DNA of 60,116 bases, from the NCBI GenBank assembly GCA_947625435.1, contig CANQOI010000005.1, forward strand, positions 1 through 60,116, written 5' to 3'. Each line of letters starts with the position of its first letter. Position 1 is the stretch's first letter. The position numbers were made by a program, and so were the translations under genes. This stretch comes from an uncultured Clostridia bacterium. Its GTDB lineage: Bacteria; Bacillota; Clostridia; UBA1212; UBA1255. Of this stretch, positions 34,507-43,932 are shown in pieces. The notes under the pieces were generated by a model. That model had not been told where the DNA came from and did not search any database. It saw nothing but the letters and a program-made list of their open reading frames with translations.

Positions 34507-37017
34507 CTATCTCAAAGCTTCCACGCTGTGTCTTCCGGGCGTGAGCTCTATAACAAGACAACCTTTCTCACGTCTGAAGCCGTCCGCTTCATATACCTCT
34601 CCGTCTATCGTTATCGTTTTGGCTTCCTCGGTGAATACGGGCATGTAAAGTGTCGTTCTTGCGCCTTCGGGCACGCAGGCCGTATATGAGAATGTGCTTT
34701 CCTCCATATTCCACGAAGACTCTATGCGTCCCGCAGCAGAATCGTAATGCGCTCTGACCCATGTTATCCTCGTCTGTCCTTCCGGCATCTCGTCATCTGT
34801 CCTTACATCCGGTCTCGGGTGTAAAATGATATGCCTGAATCCGGGCTCTTTTTCATCCGTATCTATTCCCGCCATGTATCTGTACATCCATTCCATGACG
34901 GACCCGTATGCATAATGATTGAATGAATTCATTCCCACGTTTCCGAAGCCGGATTCCTTTGTATATGAATTCCAACGTTCCCATATAGTGGTCGCGCCCT
35001 GATGTACGCTGTAGAGCCATGAAGGGTTGGCTGTCTGAAGAAGGAGCGAATATGCAAGAGAGTCATATCCGTGTCTGCTCAGCGTCTGATTGAGCACGCC
35101 CGTGCCCACGAATCCCGTGCTGAGCTTATATCCGTTATTCTTGATCTTATCCATGAGAAGCCTTCCCGCTTCCTCCGCACGTTCCTCTGAAAGCAGTCCC
35201 ATCTTTATCGCGAGAAGGTACGCCGTCTGGGACGTCTGTGTAAGTCTTCCGTCTCCGTCTGTGTAGATCTCGTCAAAATGCTCGCGTATCTTCCAGTACA
35301 GCGCTTCATACTTTTCCGCTTCGTCCTTCTTTGAAAGCACGCGCGCCATTTTACTCATGATTATCGCATCGTATGCGTAATATGCTATGCTCAGATATTT
35401 ATTGTCTGTCGGCTCGTAGGCAAGCCAGTCGCCGTATGTGGGATGAGGGCCGTCAAGGTTCGTATTATCGAGATAACCCATATATTTTTCCATTGATTCC
35501 CAGCATTCCTCTATTATGCTCACATCTCCGTACATAAGATACATCACGTACGGGACCAATATGCCTGCGTCTCCCCACGCGGCATTGCCCTCGCCTACCA
35601 CTCTCGAGCGCGGTACCACATCGCTGTAAGCGCCCGCTTCCGACTGACTGTCGCGGGCATCCTGAAGCCATTTTCTGAAAAATTCAAGCACATCCGCGTT
35701 GTATGCCCCGGTGCGTGCGAATATCTGTGTATCTCCCGTCCAGCCGAGGCGCTCGTCCCTCTGAGGGCAGTCCGTGGGCACGCTCAGGTAATTTCCGCGC
35801 TGTCCCCATATTATGTTGCTTATGAGTTTGTTTACATCCTCATTTGATGTTTCTATGAATCCCGTCTCTCTGTTGTCGGACCCTACCACGTCGCATTTGA
35901 ACGCAAGTATCTCTATGTCGTCGCTCGCGGTCATTTCAACATACCTGAATCCGTAAAATGTAAATGCGGGCCTGTATTCTTCTCCGGCGGCGTCGCCTCT
36001 TAAAATATATTTTCCTCTCGCCTTGGCGCTCCTGTAGTTCGCGGTGTACACGCTCCCGTTCGGGCCGTCGTTGGCTCTCGAGAGCGATCCGCTGTCATTC
36101 AGCATTTCGGCATGGCGTATGTTTATCGTTGTATTCTTATTACCCCGTACCGTGAAATGTTCCCATCCTACCATATTCTGGCCCATGTCAAGTACAAGTG
36201 TCGACCCTTTTGCAAGCTTTACGGTGCCCCGGCCCGCAAACGGACGTTCTGCCGACTCCGTCACGTTTATTTTACCGAAATCCGTACCGTCATTTATTAT
36301 TTTGTCGTATATGACAGCGGTCACCGGCTTCATGTCGAGGAAATCGCGAATGCGCACGCTCGGTCCTATCTTAGGAGATATAACGCCCTTGAAAGAGTCG
36401 AATTCATACGGTCTGCACGCTTTATCGGGAGTATATCCAGGTTCAGAAACGGTCTCGAATGTATCAAAGTTCGCGTCATAAACTTCTCCGTCCCATATAT
36501 CGGCATACCTTACGCAGCCCGATGTTATGACATCCCATGTAAGATCCGAGTTTACGGTCTCCTTTGTTCCGTTTTCATACTCCGTCTCTATTTCACATAT
36601 GACAGCGGTATCATTGTCCCCGTATGTATTTAAAGATATCCTTCCCGCCCACCAGCCGGACGACACGGGAACGGCCACCGCATTGTCTCGTGAAACTATG
36701 TCCGTTATGTCATATGTGTAATACATGACTCTTTTTGTAAAATCTGTCCACCCCGGCATGAGCTCGTCGTTTCCTACCTTACGTCCGTTGGCGTAAACAT
36801 TAAAACAGCCCATTGCGCTGATGTTCATGACGCATTTCTTAACGCCGTCCGAAAGGGCGAACCTCTTTCTGAAAACAGGTATTCCGGTACCGTTTTTTAT
36901 ATCGGCGCTCCTCGTATTCTCATCGATAGGATTCTCCCACGGATTCAGATTGTCAGCCTTGTCGCCCGGATCTGTCTTATATCCTATCCACTTCGCATTG
37001 ATAAATTTTTTTGACAT
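34507..37017 (-). CDS. Alpha-L-rhamnosidase (GH78)
   Basis: Hydrolyses terminal alpha-L-rhamnose from glycosides or polysaccharides. About 836 residues: an N-terminal beta-sandwich (FRKRFALSDGVKKC), concanavalin-like and sandwich domains, the (alpha/alpha)6 catalytic barrel with the hallmark DCPQRDERLGWTGD starting at about residue 416, and a C-terminal beta domain (HPRPDVRT). No signal peptide, so it acts in the cytoplasm on imported oligosaccharides. The AGGGAG site supports ATG 37017 rather than 37041. It sits 33 bp after trmFO and 14 bp before the DUF1846 gene. No rhamnose isomerase, kinase or transporter is nearby. Confidence 0.92.
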   Translation of the reverse strand: MSKKFINAKWIGYKTDPGDKADNLNPWENPIDENTRSADIKNGTGIPVFRKRFALSDGVKKCVMNISAMGCFNVYANGRKVGNDELMPGWTDFTKRVMYYTYDITDIVSRDNAVAVPVSSGWWAGRISLNTYGDNDTAVICEIETEYENGTKETVNSDLTWDVITSGCVRYADIWDGEVYDANFDTFETVSEPGYTPDKACRPYEFDSFKGVISPKIGPSVRIRDFLDMKPVTAVIYDKIINDGTDFGKINVTESAERPFAGRGTVKLAKGSTLVLDMGQNMVGWEHFTVRGNKNTTINIRHAEMLNDSGSLSRANDGPNGSVYTANYRSAKARGKYILRGDAAGEEYRPAFTFYGFRYVEMTASDDIEILAFKCDVVGSDNRETGFIETSNEDVNKLISNIIWGQRGNYLSVPTDCPQRDERLGWTGDTQIFARTGAYNADVLEFFRKWLQDARDSQSEAGAYSDVVPRSRVVGEGNAAWGDAGILVPYVMYLMYGDVSIIEECWESMEKYMGYLDNTNLDGPHPTYGDWLAYEPTDNKYLSIAYYAYDAIIMSKMARVLSKKDEAEKYEALYWKIREHFDEIYTDGDGRLTQTSQTAYLLAIKMGLLSEERAEEAGRLLMDKIKNNGYKLSTGFVGTGVLNQTLSRHGYDSLAYSLLLQTANPSWLYSVHQGATTIWERWNSYTKESGFGNVGMNSFNHYAYGSVMEWMYRYMAGIDTDEKEPGFRHIILHPRPDVRTDDEMPEGQTRITWVRAHYDSAAGRIESSWNMEESTFSYTACVPEGARTTLYMPVFTEEAKTITIDGEVYEADGFRREKGCLVIELTPGRHSVEALR

Positions 37018-37050
37018 AATAAACCACTCCCTGTCTGTCAATTTTCTATT

Positions 37051-38409
37051 TTACATTTTACATGATTTTTTGATTATTTCCAGTGATCTTTCGGATATGT
37101 ATCTTCTCTTTGATCTTTTATCCCGTACCGGCCTGCCGCGCTCATCGGTGAGCCCTGCGGCGTCGGTATCCATTATGCCGAAATTCGCTCCCATGGGCTG
37201 AAAATCGTTTCCCGCGTATTCCGATACATAAGAAGCGAGAGCCCCCGTCTGTGTGGCGCGTGTAAAATGTACGGGCGTTTCGCCTTTTATCTCACGCGCG
37301 GCGTTAATGCCGGCCGTAAGTCCCGACGACGTGGATTCCATATAACCCTCAACGCCCGTTATCTGTCCCGCAAAATAGACAGGCACAGGGAAGGGATTTT
37401 TCCCGTTTCTGACTCTGTACGAGCTGTCCAGTATCCCGGGAGACTGTATATAGCTGTTCCTGTGCATTACTCCGAACCTTACGAATTCGGCGTTTTCAAG
37501 CCCCGGTATCATGCCGAACACCCTTTTTTGTTCTCCGAATTTCAGACGTGTCTGAAATCCGACCATATTATACATTTTACCGGCGTTATCGTCCTGTCTG
37601 AGCTGAACAACGGCGTAAAATTCCTCTCCCGTTTCCGGGTGTCTCAAACCTACGGGCTTAAGAGGGCCGAACCTTATCGTGTCTTCACCCCTCGCGGCCA
37701 TTTCCTCGACGGGCATGCATCCCTCGTACAGGTCCAGACTGTCAAAGCTTTCCGCATCGGCTCTTTCCGCCTTTATGAGCTCGCGGTAGAATGCCTTGTA
37801 TTCTTCCTTTCTCATGGGGCAGTTTATATAATCTGCGCTCCCCTTACCGTATCTTGCGGCCTTAAATACCTTCGTTTCATCTATGCTCTCCCTCAGTATG
37901 ACAGGTGCGGCGGCGTCAAAGAAATGAAGCTTTCTTGCGCCAAACGCCTTTACTATGCTTTCCGAAAGAGAATCGGTCATAAGAGGACCCGCGGCTATTA
38001 TAACGCATTCGCAGTCTCCGTTTTCGTGCATGAGCTCATCTATTGATCTGACCTCACGTCTTATCACTTCAATATTGTCACAGTCGCATATTTTCTGTGA
38101 GACCGAGCGTGAAAATGCCTCTCTGTCCACTGCGAGCGCGCCTCCGGCAGGTACGGCCGCCGCGTCAGCGCAGGATATTATGAGTCCCCCCAGCACTCTC
38201 ATTTCTTCCTTTAAAAGCCCGGATGCATTCTCAATGCCCGTCGCCTTAAAAGAATTGCTGCACACGAGCTCGGCAAGGCTCTCGGATCTGTGGGCCGGCG
38301 AAAATCTTTCCGGCTTCATTTCATACAATTTTACGTTCACTCCGCGCTTTGCCGCCTGCCATGCCGCCTCGCAGCCCGCAAGCCCTCCGCCTACAACATA
38401 AACGGCCAT
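37051..38409 (-). CDS. trmFO: Folate-dependent tRNA uridine-54 methyltransferase TrmFO
   Basis: Makes ribothymidine at tRNA position 54 using methylenetetrahydrofolate and FAD. FAD-binding GGGLAGCEAAWQ at residues 7-18, CSNSFKATGIENASGLLKEEM, HRNSYIQSPG and QITGVEGYMESTSSGL are all family hallmarks. The 452-residue length is typical. AGGAG within the end of topA precedes the ATG, 3 bp after the topA stop. The order topA-trmFO is common in Bacillota, where xerC and codY often follow; here a rhamnosidase does. Confidence 0.96.
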   Translation of the reverse strand: MAVYVVGGGLAGCEAAWQAAKRGVNVKLYEMKPERFSPAHRSESLAELVCSNSFKATGIENASGLLKEEMRVLGGLIISCADAAAVPAGGALAVDREAFSRSVSQKICDCDNIEVIRREVRSIDELMHENGDCECVIIAAGPLMTDSLSESIVKAFGARKLHFFDAAAPVILRESIDETKVFKAARYGKGSADYINCPMRKEEYKAFYRELIKAERADAESFDSLDLYEGCMPVEEMAARGEDTIRFGPLKPVGLRHPETGEEFYAVVQLRQDDNAGKMYNMVGFQTRLKFGEQKRVFGMIPGLENAEFVRFGVMHRNSYIQSPGILDSSYRVRNGKNPFPVPVYFAGQITGVEGYMESTSSGLTAGINAAREIKGETPVHFTRATQTGALASYVSEYAGNDFQPMGANFGIMDTDAAGLTDERGRPVRDKRSKRRYISERSLEIIKKSCKM

Positions 38410-38412
38410 AGA

Positions 38413-40590
38413 TCATAACTCCTGCTTTTCACGGCTCTTTTTTGTTTTTTTACTGAAAAATACTATGTTTCCGCAATCCTTGTCGCTGCATTTCATGAAC
38501 TTGCCGCGTTTGCCCTGCACCAGTTCCATATATTTTCCGCATTTAGGGCATTTTTCCTTAGTGGGAAGATTCCACGACGAGAATTTACATTCGGGATAAT
38601 TGCTGCAGGCTATATACTTTTTCCCCGTCTTTGTTTTTCTGTATATAAGGGGCTTGCCGCACTCCGGGCAGTCGACTCCCGCCTGCTCCGTAATGGGTTT
38701 TGTATTCCTGCATTCGGGATATCCCGGGCAGGCAAGAAATTTACCGTATTTTCCGGTCTTTATGACCATCATCCTGCCGCATTTGTCACAAGGCACATCG
38801 CTTACCGGGTCTTCCAGCTTAACATGCTCGAGTTCTTTGTTGGCCTTATCCAGCTCCTGTTCGAATCCTCCGTAGAAATCTCTCACTACATCTACCCAGA
38901 ACCTGCTTCCCTGCTCTATTCTGTCCAAATTCTCCTCCATCTGCGCCGTAAATTCAACGTCTACTATATCGGAGAAGCTTTTTTTCATTATTTCATTCAC
39001 TATCCTGCCGAGCTCGGTCGGATAGAGCATTTTCTTTTCTCTTCCGACATAACCTCTTGCGAGTATGACCGACACGATAGTGGCAAACGTACTCGGGCGG
39101 CCTATGCCGTTTTCTTCAAGGGCCTTTACGAGCGTACCTTCGGTATATCGCGCAGGCGGCTGTGTAAAATGCTGCTCGGAAGACAGCTTCTCCAGATCGG
39201 CTTCCTCGCCCTCCTCTAAGTGAGGGAGCTTTCCGTCCGAGTCAAATGACTTGTCGTCGGACTTGTCATATGACTTGTTGTCGTCGCGCCCTTCTTCGTA
39301 AAGCTTTGTAAATCCCTGAAACTTGACTGTGCTTCCGTTCGCCCTGAAGACATGACCCTCCACATTAAAATCTACCGTACAGACGCTGTATACGGCATCT
39401 GCCATCTGACTTGCGATGAATCTGTCGTATATGAGCTTATACAATTTATACTGGTCGGACGTCAGCCTGTCCTTTATGTCCTCGGGCTTATACTCTATAT
39501 GTGCCGGCCTTATTGCCTCATGCGCATCCTGCGCCGCATTCTTGTTCTTGAATATCCTCCGGTAAGGCGGCAGGAAGCTGTCGCCGTATTCCCGTAAAAT
39601 GTGTTCCTTGGCCGCAGCGGCCGCCTCGTCCGATATTCGCGTCGAGTCGGTCCTTATATAGGTTACGAGACCCGTAGTGCCTCCCTTTCCCACGCTCACA
39701 CCCTCATAAAGAGACTGTACCACGGACATTGTCTTTGATGGCTGGAAGTTCAGTTTTCTGGAAGCCTCCTGCTGAAGCGTGCTCGTTATAAAAGGAGGCG
39801 CCGGCGTTCTTTTCTTATCGTAGGTCTTGACGCTGTGAACTTTAAACGGCTTGCCTTCCGTCTCACCGTATATCCTGTCCGCCTCTTCCTTGTCCGGGAC
39901 CGTATGCTTCTCAGGCTGTCCGTTTTCGTCATATTCGCCGTAATATCTTGCTTTGAATTTATTTTTAGCGGATCTTGCGCCGTTTTCGTCTCTTTTGCAG
40001 AGCTCTGCCGTGAGGCTCCAGTATTCTTCCGGCACAAACGCTTCTATCTCATCCTCTCTGTCGCACACGAGACGTGCGGCCACGGACTGAACGCGTCCCG
40101 CGCTGAGGCCCTTCTTTACCTTCTTCCAGAGCACCGGGCTGATAGAATAGCCCACAAGTCTGTCAAGGACACGTCTTGCCTGATATGCGTCCACAAGATC
40201 GATATCTATCTTTCTCGGCGACTTAAAGCCTTCCAATACTGCTTTTTTTGTTATCTCATTGAATGTTACGCGGCACACTTCATTTTCGTCGATACCGAGT
40301 ATGTTCGCAAGATGCCACGAGATCGCCTCTCCCTCTCTGTCCGGGTCGGTGGCAAGTATCACTTTATCCGCATTCTTTGCTTCCTTCTTCAGTGATTTTA
40401 TAAGATCTCCTTTACCGCGTATATTCATATACTGCGGTGTAAAATCATGTTCTATATCGATAGCGAGCCTGCTCGAGGGAAGATCCCTCAGATGTCCCGC
40501 AGATGCTTCGACTTTATATTTCTTGCCGAGAAAACCTCCTATTGTCTTCGCTTTATAAGGTGACTCAACAATAACAAGATATTCGGACAT
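38413..40590 (-). CDS. topA: DNA topoisomerase I
   Basis: Relaxes negative supercoils by single-strand passage. The 725-residue protein has a Toprim domain (VIVESPYKAKTIGGFLG; DPDREGEAISWHL), the active-site Tyr region VTYIRTDSTRIS, and three C-terminal zinc ribbons (CDKCGR..CPGYPEC; CPECGK..CSNYPEC; CPKCGK..CSDKDC). A short Asp/Ser/Lys repeat (NKSYDKSDDKSFDSD) is inserted before the last part of the core. It has its own promoter at 40634-40662. trmFO follows 3 bp later. Confidence 0.97.
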   Translation of the reverse strand: MSEYLVIVESPYKAKTIGGFLGKKYKVEASAGHLRDLPSSRLAIDIEHDFTPQYMNIRGKGDLIKSLKKEAKNADKVILATDPDREGEAISWHLANILGIDENEVCRVTFNEITKKAVLEGFKSPRKIDIDLVDAYQARRVLDRLVGYSISPVLWKKVKKGLSAGRVQSVAARLVCDREDEIEAFVPEEYWSLTAELCKRDENGARSAKNKFKARYYGEYDENGQPEKHTVPDKEEADRIYGETEGKPFKVHSVKTYDKKRTPAPPFITSTLQQEASRKLNFQPSKTMSVVQSLYEGVSVGKGGTTGLVTYIRTDSTRISDEAAAAAKEHILREYGDSFLPPYRRIFKNKNAAQDAHEAIRPAHIEYKPEDIKDRLTSDQYKLYKLIYDRFIASQMADAVYSVCTVDFNVEGHVFRANGSTVKFQGFTKLYEEGRDDNKSYDKSDDKSFDSDGKLPHLEEGEEADLEKLSSEQHFTQPPARYTEGTLVKALEENGIGRPSTFATIVSVILARGYVGREKKMLYPTELGRIVNEIMKKSFSDIVDVEFTAQMEENLDRIEQGSRFWVDVVRDFYGGFEQELDKANKELEHVKLEDPVSDVPCDKCGRMMVIKTGKYGKFLACPGYPECRNTKPITEQAGVDCPECGKPLIYRKTKTGKKYIACSNYPECKFSSWNLPTKEKCPKCGKYMELVQGKRGKFMKCSDKDCGNIVFFSKKTKKSREKQEL
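39234..39290 (-). repeat. Low-complexity Asp/Ser/Lys insertion in topA
   Basis: Repeated GACAAGTC-like units encode (S/Y)DKS(D/Y), an acidic, probably disordered loop not found in most TopA proteins. Confidence 0.6.
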
Positions 40591-40633
40591 AGATCACTCA
40601 GCCTTTCAGAATTTTTCAGTTCAGTACTGTATA

Positions 40634-40662
40634 ATAATAAGCACAAATCTGCAAAATGTAAA
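40634..40662 (-). promoter_or_regulatory. Promoter of topA
   Basis: Minus strand: TTTACA (40657-40662), 17-bp spacer, TATTAT (40634-40639). Both hexamers have five of six consensus bases. The leader is about 38 nt. Confidence 0.65.
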
Positions 40663-40680
40663 GCCTGTTGTTGCGGATTA

Positions 40681-41793
40681 TTAAACAAGTCTGTACGTGC
40701 CGTCTTCGGCTTTTGATACAATACATTTAATTTCCAACATTGTCAAGGCACTTAAAATATCTGTTATGCTCATGTCCGCATACCGCACTATATCGTTTAC
40801 CGTATAGTATCCGCGGTTTATAGCGGACGCGCAGGCAGCTTCCGCGCCGTAAAGCCCGTTAATCCATCCGCATTCCCTTTCTCTGCTCTCAATATTCATG
40901 TCGGCGAGTATATCATTGTGCGAAGTCACGCATACGACGCCGCTCCTTATGAGGGAGTTACAGCCCTGAGACGATTCGCTCGTTATATTGCCCGGCACCG
41001 CATATACGTTTCTGTTCTGTTCTATCGCTCTGTCTACCGTTATCATGGCTCCGCTGCTCCTTGCCGCCTCTATCACGAGCGTGCCTGCCGAAATACCTGA
41101 GATTATCCTGTTCCTCGCCGGAAAATTCGATCTGTACGGCTGTGTGCCCGGAGGATACTCGGATATCACGCACCCCTTTTCAAGTATCTCACTGTAAAGC
41201 CTCGCATTCTCGGGCGGATATATTATGTCAGTCCCGCTCCCGAGCACCGCAAGCGTATATCCTCCCGCCGAAAGCGCCCCTCTGTGAGCTTCACTGTCTA
41301 TGCCTCTTGCCATGCCGCTCACGATCCCTATCCCCGCAAGTGCAAGCTCCCGCGAGATACCGTATGCGTTCGTCCTTCCGTAAGGCGTGCATCTCCTCGA
41401 ACCTACTACAGACAGCATGGCGTATCCGTCTTTACCGGCATCGCAGGGCAGTCTGCCGGCATAATATAAAACGGAAGGCCTGTTTATTATTTCTTTGAGA
41501 AGATCCGGATATCCGTCGGAATCGGGAAACACGGCGCCTATCCCTTTTCTTTCGCACTGCCTGTATATATCCAGTGCTCTTTCTCTTTGAGACGGGTCCG
41601 TAAATCTTTCCGCGAGCCTGCGGTTTTTTTGTATCTCATCGGGCACATGCCGCTTCTCCGACATATCCCACGCATTCCGCAGTCCGCCGCAGGACGACGT
41701 TATCATTTCCGATATCCTGTAGTTCGGCTTTCCCATAAGTGAGAGCCATATATGAATCACGGCATTTTCCGAGGCATTTACGATATCCGCCAT
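40681..41793 (-). CDS. dprA: DNA-processing protein DprA
   Basis: Binds incoming single-stranded DNA and loads RecA during natural transformation; it is also widespread in non-competent bacteria. A ~370-residue protein with an N-terminal helical region, the Rossmann-like core (VVGSRRCTPYGR, GIVSGMARGIDSEAHRGAL, LGSGTDIIYPPEN, FPARNRIISG, EAARSSGAMITVD, AVPGNI) and a winged-helix C-terminal part. The frame is open to 41823, but AGGAGG at nine bases supports ATG 41793, just after the yifB stop. Next to comM/yifB and topA, as in many Bacillota. Confidence 0.95.
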   Translation of the reverse strand: MADIVNASENAVIHIWLSLMGKPNYRISEMITSSCGGLRNAWDMSEKRHVPDEIQKNRRLAERFTDPSQRERALDIYRQCERKGIGAVFPDSDGYPDLLKEIINRPSVLYYAGRLPCDAGKDGYAMLSVVGSRRCTPYGRTNAYGISRELALAGIGIVSGMARGIDSEAHRGALSAGGYTLAVLGSGTDIIYPPENARLYSEILEKGCVISEYPPGTQPYRSNFPARNRIISGISAGTLVIEAARSSGAMITVDRAIEQNRNVYAVPGNITSESSQGCNSLIRSGVVCVTSHNDILADMNIESRERECGWINGLYGAEAACASAINRGYYTVNDIVRYADMSITDILSALTMLEIKCIVSKAEDGTYRLV

Positions 41794-41794
41794 A

Positions 41795-43342
41795 TCAGAC
41801 TGCCTCCTGAAAATACGAATCAAGGAAACGGTACTGCACTGCCTCCGCTATATCTTTGGATGTTATATCCCGCCTGCCCTCAAGGTCGGCGGCAGTCCGG
41901 GCTATCTTGAGTATCTTCTCATACCCGCGAACGCTTATGCCCTCTCTGTCGGCGCATATCCTGAGAAGGCGCTCGCATTCCGCATCAACGGCGCAGTATT
42001 TCCTTACGAGTGCGCCGTCTAACCTTCCGTTCAGTCTGACACTCTCGTTTCTGTACCTTTCACTCTGTATGAGCCTTGCTTTTATAACGCGGTCACGTAT
42101 GGCTTCGGAGCTTTCGCCTGTATGTCCGCTCTCCGTATTTTCAAGATCCACGCGCCTTACGGGAACCTGGATATCTATCCTGTCGAGCACGGGTCTCGAT
42201 ATCCTCGACAGATACTCTTTTGCCTGAAAAGGAGTACATATGCATTTGCCGTTTTCAAACAGATTCCCGCACCTGCACGGATTGGAAGCGGCAACGAGCA
42301 TGAATTCTGCCGGGAAAGTCACGGTCTCGCCGCAGCGCGATATTGAAACGGCGCCTGTTTCCATAGGCTGTCTCAGACACTGTATGACATTTCTCCCGAA
42401 CTCGGCAAGCTCGTCAAGAAACAGTATTCCCTTATGGGCAAGACTTATCTCTCCGGGAACTGGAGTGCCGCCGCCTCCTGTAAGGCCTGCCTTTGTAACG
42501 TCCGGATATACCGTCCTGAAGGGCGGCCGCGTTATGAGGCTCGCGCTTTCCGGCATATTGAGCACACTGTATACGGGAGTGACTTCGAGCGCTTCTTCTT
42601 TTGTGAGCTCCGGAAGTATCCCCGCCATTCTTGTGGCTATCATCGTCTTGCCGCAGCCCGGAGCGCCCATAAAAAGTATGTTGTGGCCTCCCGCCGCCGC
42701 CAGCTCCGCCGCCCGCACGGCCTGCTCCTGTCCCTTTACATCCGCAAAATCGGCCCGGGCCTCGCCGCGCATGTCCCGCATTCGCGTGCCTCCCGAATAC
42801 TTCCATGGCGTCCTTACCTCCCCGGAGCCGTCGCTGAATGAACACACCGTGTGTACGGCCTCCTGTACGGACGCCACAGGGTATATTTCACAGCTGTCTA
42901 TAAGAGCGGCCTCATCCGCATTCTCAACAGGGACTATACATTTGCGTATGCCTATCCTCGCGGCTTCCTTCACCATGGACAGTACGCCCCTCACCGGCCT
43001 CAGGAAGCCGTCGAGAGAGAGCTCGCCTATAAATCCGAATCTTCCGGAATGCGGCATGTCACATCCCGCGCATTTAAGTATTCCCATTGCAATGGCAAGA
43101 TCGTAGCACGCGCCTTCCTTGCGCACTCCCGCCGGCGCCAGATTGACCGTGATCCTCCCGAGAGGCATATCATAGCCCATGTTTTCGATAGCGGCGCGTA
43201 TCCTTCCCGCCGATTCCCTTACGGCGGTATTTCCCATACCTATTATGTCAAGATACGGAAGACCCTTTGATATATTTATCTCCGCATCCACCAAAAAACC
43301 GTTCACTCCGCGCAGCCCGAATGTATTGATATGTGCCGTCAT
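41795..43342 (-). CDS. comM: YifB/ComM-family Mg-chelatase-like AAA+ ATPase
   Basis: A hexameric AAA+ helicase-like protein; ComM promotes branch migration during transformation. The 515-residue protein has an N-terminal Lon-like S5 domain, Walker A (GAPGCGKTMIATRM), Walker B (GILFLDELAEF), and the Mg-chelatase C-terminal domain (SRPVLDRIDIQVPV, LKIARTAADLEG). GGAGGG precedes the ATG. A weak promoter and a 20-bp palindrome lie upstream. Placed directly before dprA. Confidence 0.95.
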   Translation of the reverse strand: MTAHINTFGLRGVNGFLVDAEINISKGLPYLDIIGMGNTAVRESAGRIRAAIENMGYDMPLGRITVNLAPAGVRKEGACYDLAIAMGILKCAGCDMPHSGRFGFIGELSLDGFLRPVRGVLSMVKEAARIGIRKCIVPVENADEAALIDSCEIYPVASVQEAVHTVCSFSDGSGEVRTPWKYSGGTRMRDMRGEARADFADVKGQEQAVRAAELAAAGGHNILFMGAPGCGKTMIATRMAGILPELTKEEALEVTPVYSVLNMPESASLITRPPFRTVYPDVTKAGLTGGGGTPVPGEISLAHKGILFLDELAEFGRNVIQCLRQPMETGAVSISRCGETVTFPAEFMLVAASNPCRCGNLFENGKCICTPFQAKEYLSRISRPVLDRIDIQVPVRRVDLENTESGHTGESSEAIRDRVIKARLIQSERYRNESVRLNGRLDGALVRKYCAVDAECERLLRICADREGISVRGYEKILKIARTAADLEGRRDITSKDIAEAVQYRFLDSYFQEAV

Positions 43343-43372
43343 AGCATCCCTCCGTGTATTTTATCACGGCAC

Positions 43373-43400
43373 ATGCTACCACATTTTCACGCGCGTTCAA
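43373..43400 (-). promoter_or_regulatory. Weak candidate promoter of comM
   Basis: Minus strand: TTGAAC (43395-43400), 16-bp spacer, TAGCAT (43373-43378). Four of six matches each. The 20-bp palindrome ends 8 bp upstream of the -35. Confidence 0.35.
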
Positions 43401-43407
43401 CGGTTGG

Positions 43408-43427
43408 ATTATTTCCCGGGAAATAAT
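43408..43427. repeat. Perfect 20-bp palindrome between nrdR and comM
   Basis: ATTATTTCCCGGGAAATAAT, symmetric over all 20 bases, begins 3 bp after the nrdR stop. It could form a hairpin but has no T-run and a minimal loop, so a dimeric-protein binding site is at least as likely. The core TTTCCCGGGAAA recurs at 58997-59008. Confidence 0.7.
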
Positions 43428-43430
43428 ATG

Positions 43431-43892
43431 TCAGTTCTTATGCTCGCTTATGATCTTGGAGAGCTCGTCCATAAATGTATCTATATCTTTAAACTGCCTG
43501 TATACGGAAGCATATCTCACATACGCCACCTCGTCGAGCGTCTTGAGGCGTTTCATTATGAGCTCGCCTATCTCACTTGAGGGCACCTCGCGCTTCATGC
43601 TGTTCATGAGCTGCTGCTCCACGTCGACGGCCAGGCTTTCCGCCTGATCCAGTGAAACAGGTCTCTTTCCGCACGCCTTCATCACGCACGTTATCACTTT
43701 ATTGCGGTCGTAAATCTGTCTTGTACCGTCCTTTTTGACTACCATGAGCGGCATGTTCTCGATCTTCTCATACGTGGTAAAACGTGCTCCGCATTTTATG
43801 CACTCGCGCCTTCTTCTTATGGCGCCGCCCTCTTCCGTAGGTCTCGAATCTATGACTTTATCTTCCATATGACCGCAATACGGACATTTCAT
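43431..43892 (-). CDS. nrdR: Transcriptional repressor NrdR
   Basis: Represses ribonucleotide reductase genes in response to nucleotide state. The 153-residue protein has the N-terminal zinc ribbon (CPYCG...[12 protein letters not shown]) and an ATP-cone ([16 protein letters not shown]). AGAGGAG precedes the ATG. It follows the glycogen operon's last gene by 40 bp with no visible terminator and may be partly read from it. No nrd genes or NrdR boxes are seen in this window. Confidence 0.97.
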   Translation of the reverse strand: MKCPYCGHMEDKVIDSRPTEEGGAIRRRRECIKCGARFTTYEKIENMPLMVVKKDGTRQIYDRNKVITCVMKACGKRPVSLDQAESLAVDVEQQLMNSMKREVPSSEIGELIMKRLKTLDEVAYVRYASVYRQFKDIDTFMDELSKIISEHKN

Positions 43893-43932
43893 AAATACAC
43901 TCCTCTGTAATATTTATTATTTAACTGCAAAA

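Noticed and set aside
43893-43932. A NrdR box or terminator between the GH13 gene and nrdR
   Set aside because: The 40-bp gap has neither a paired stem with T-run nor the NrdR-box pattern.
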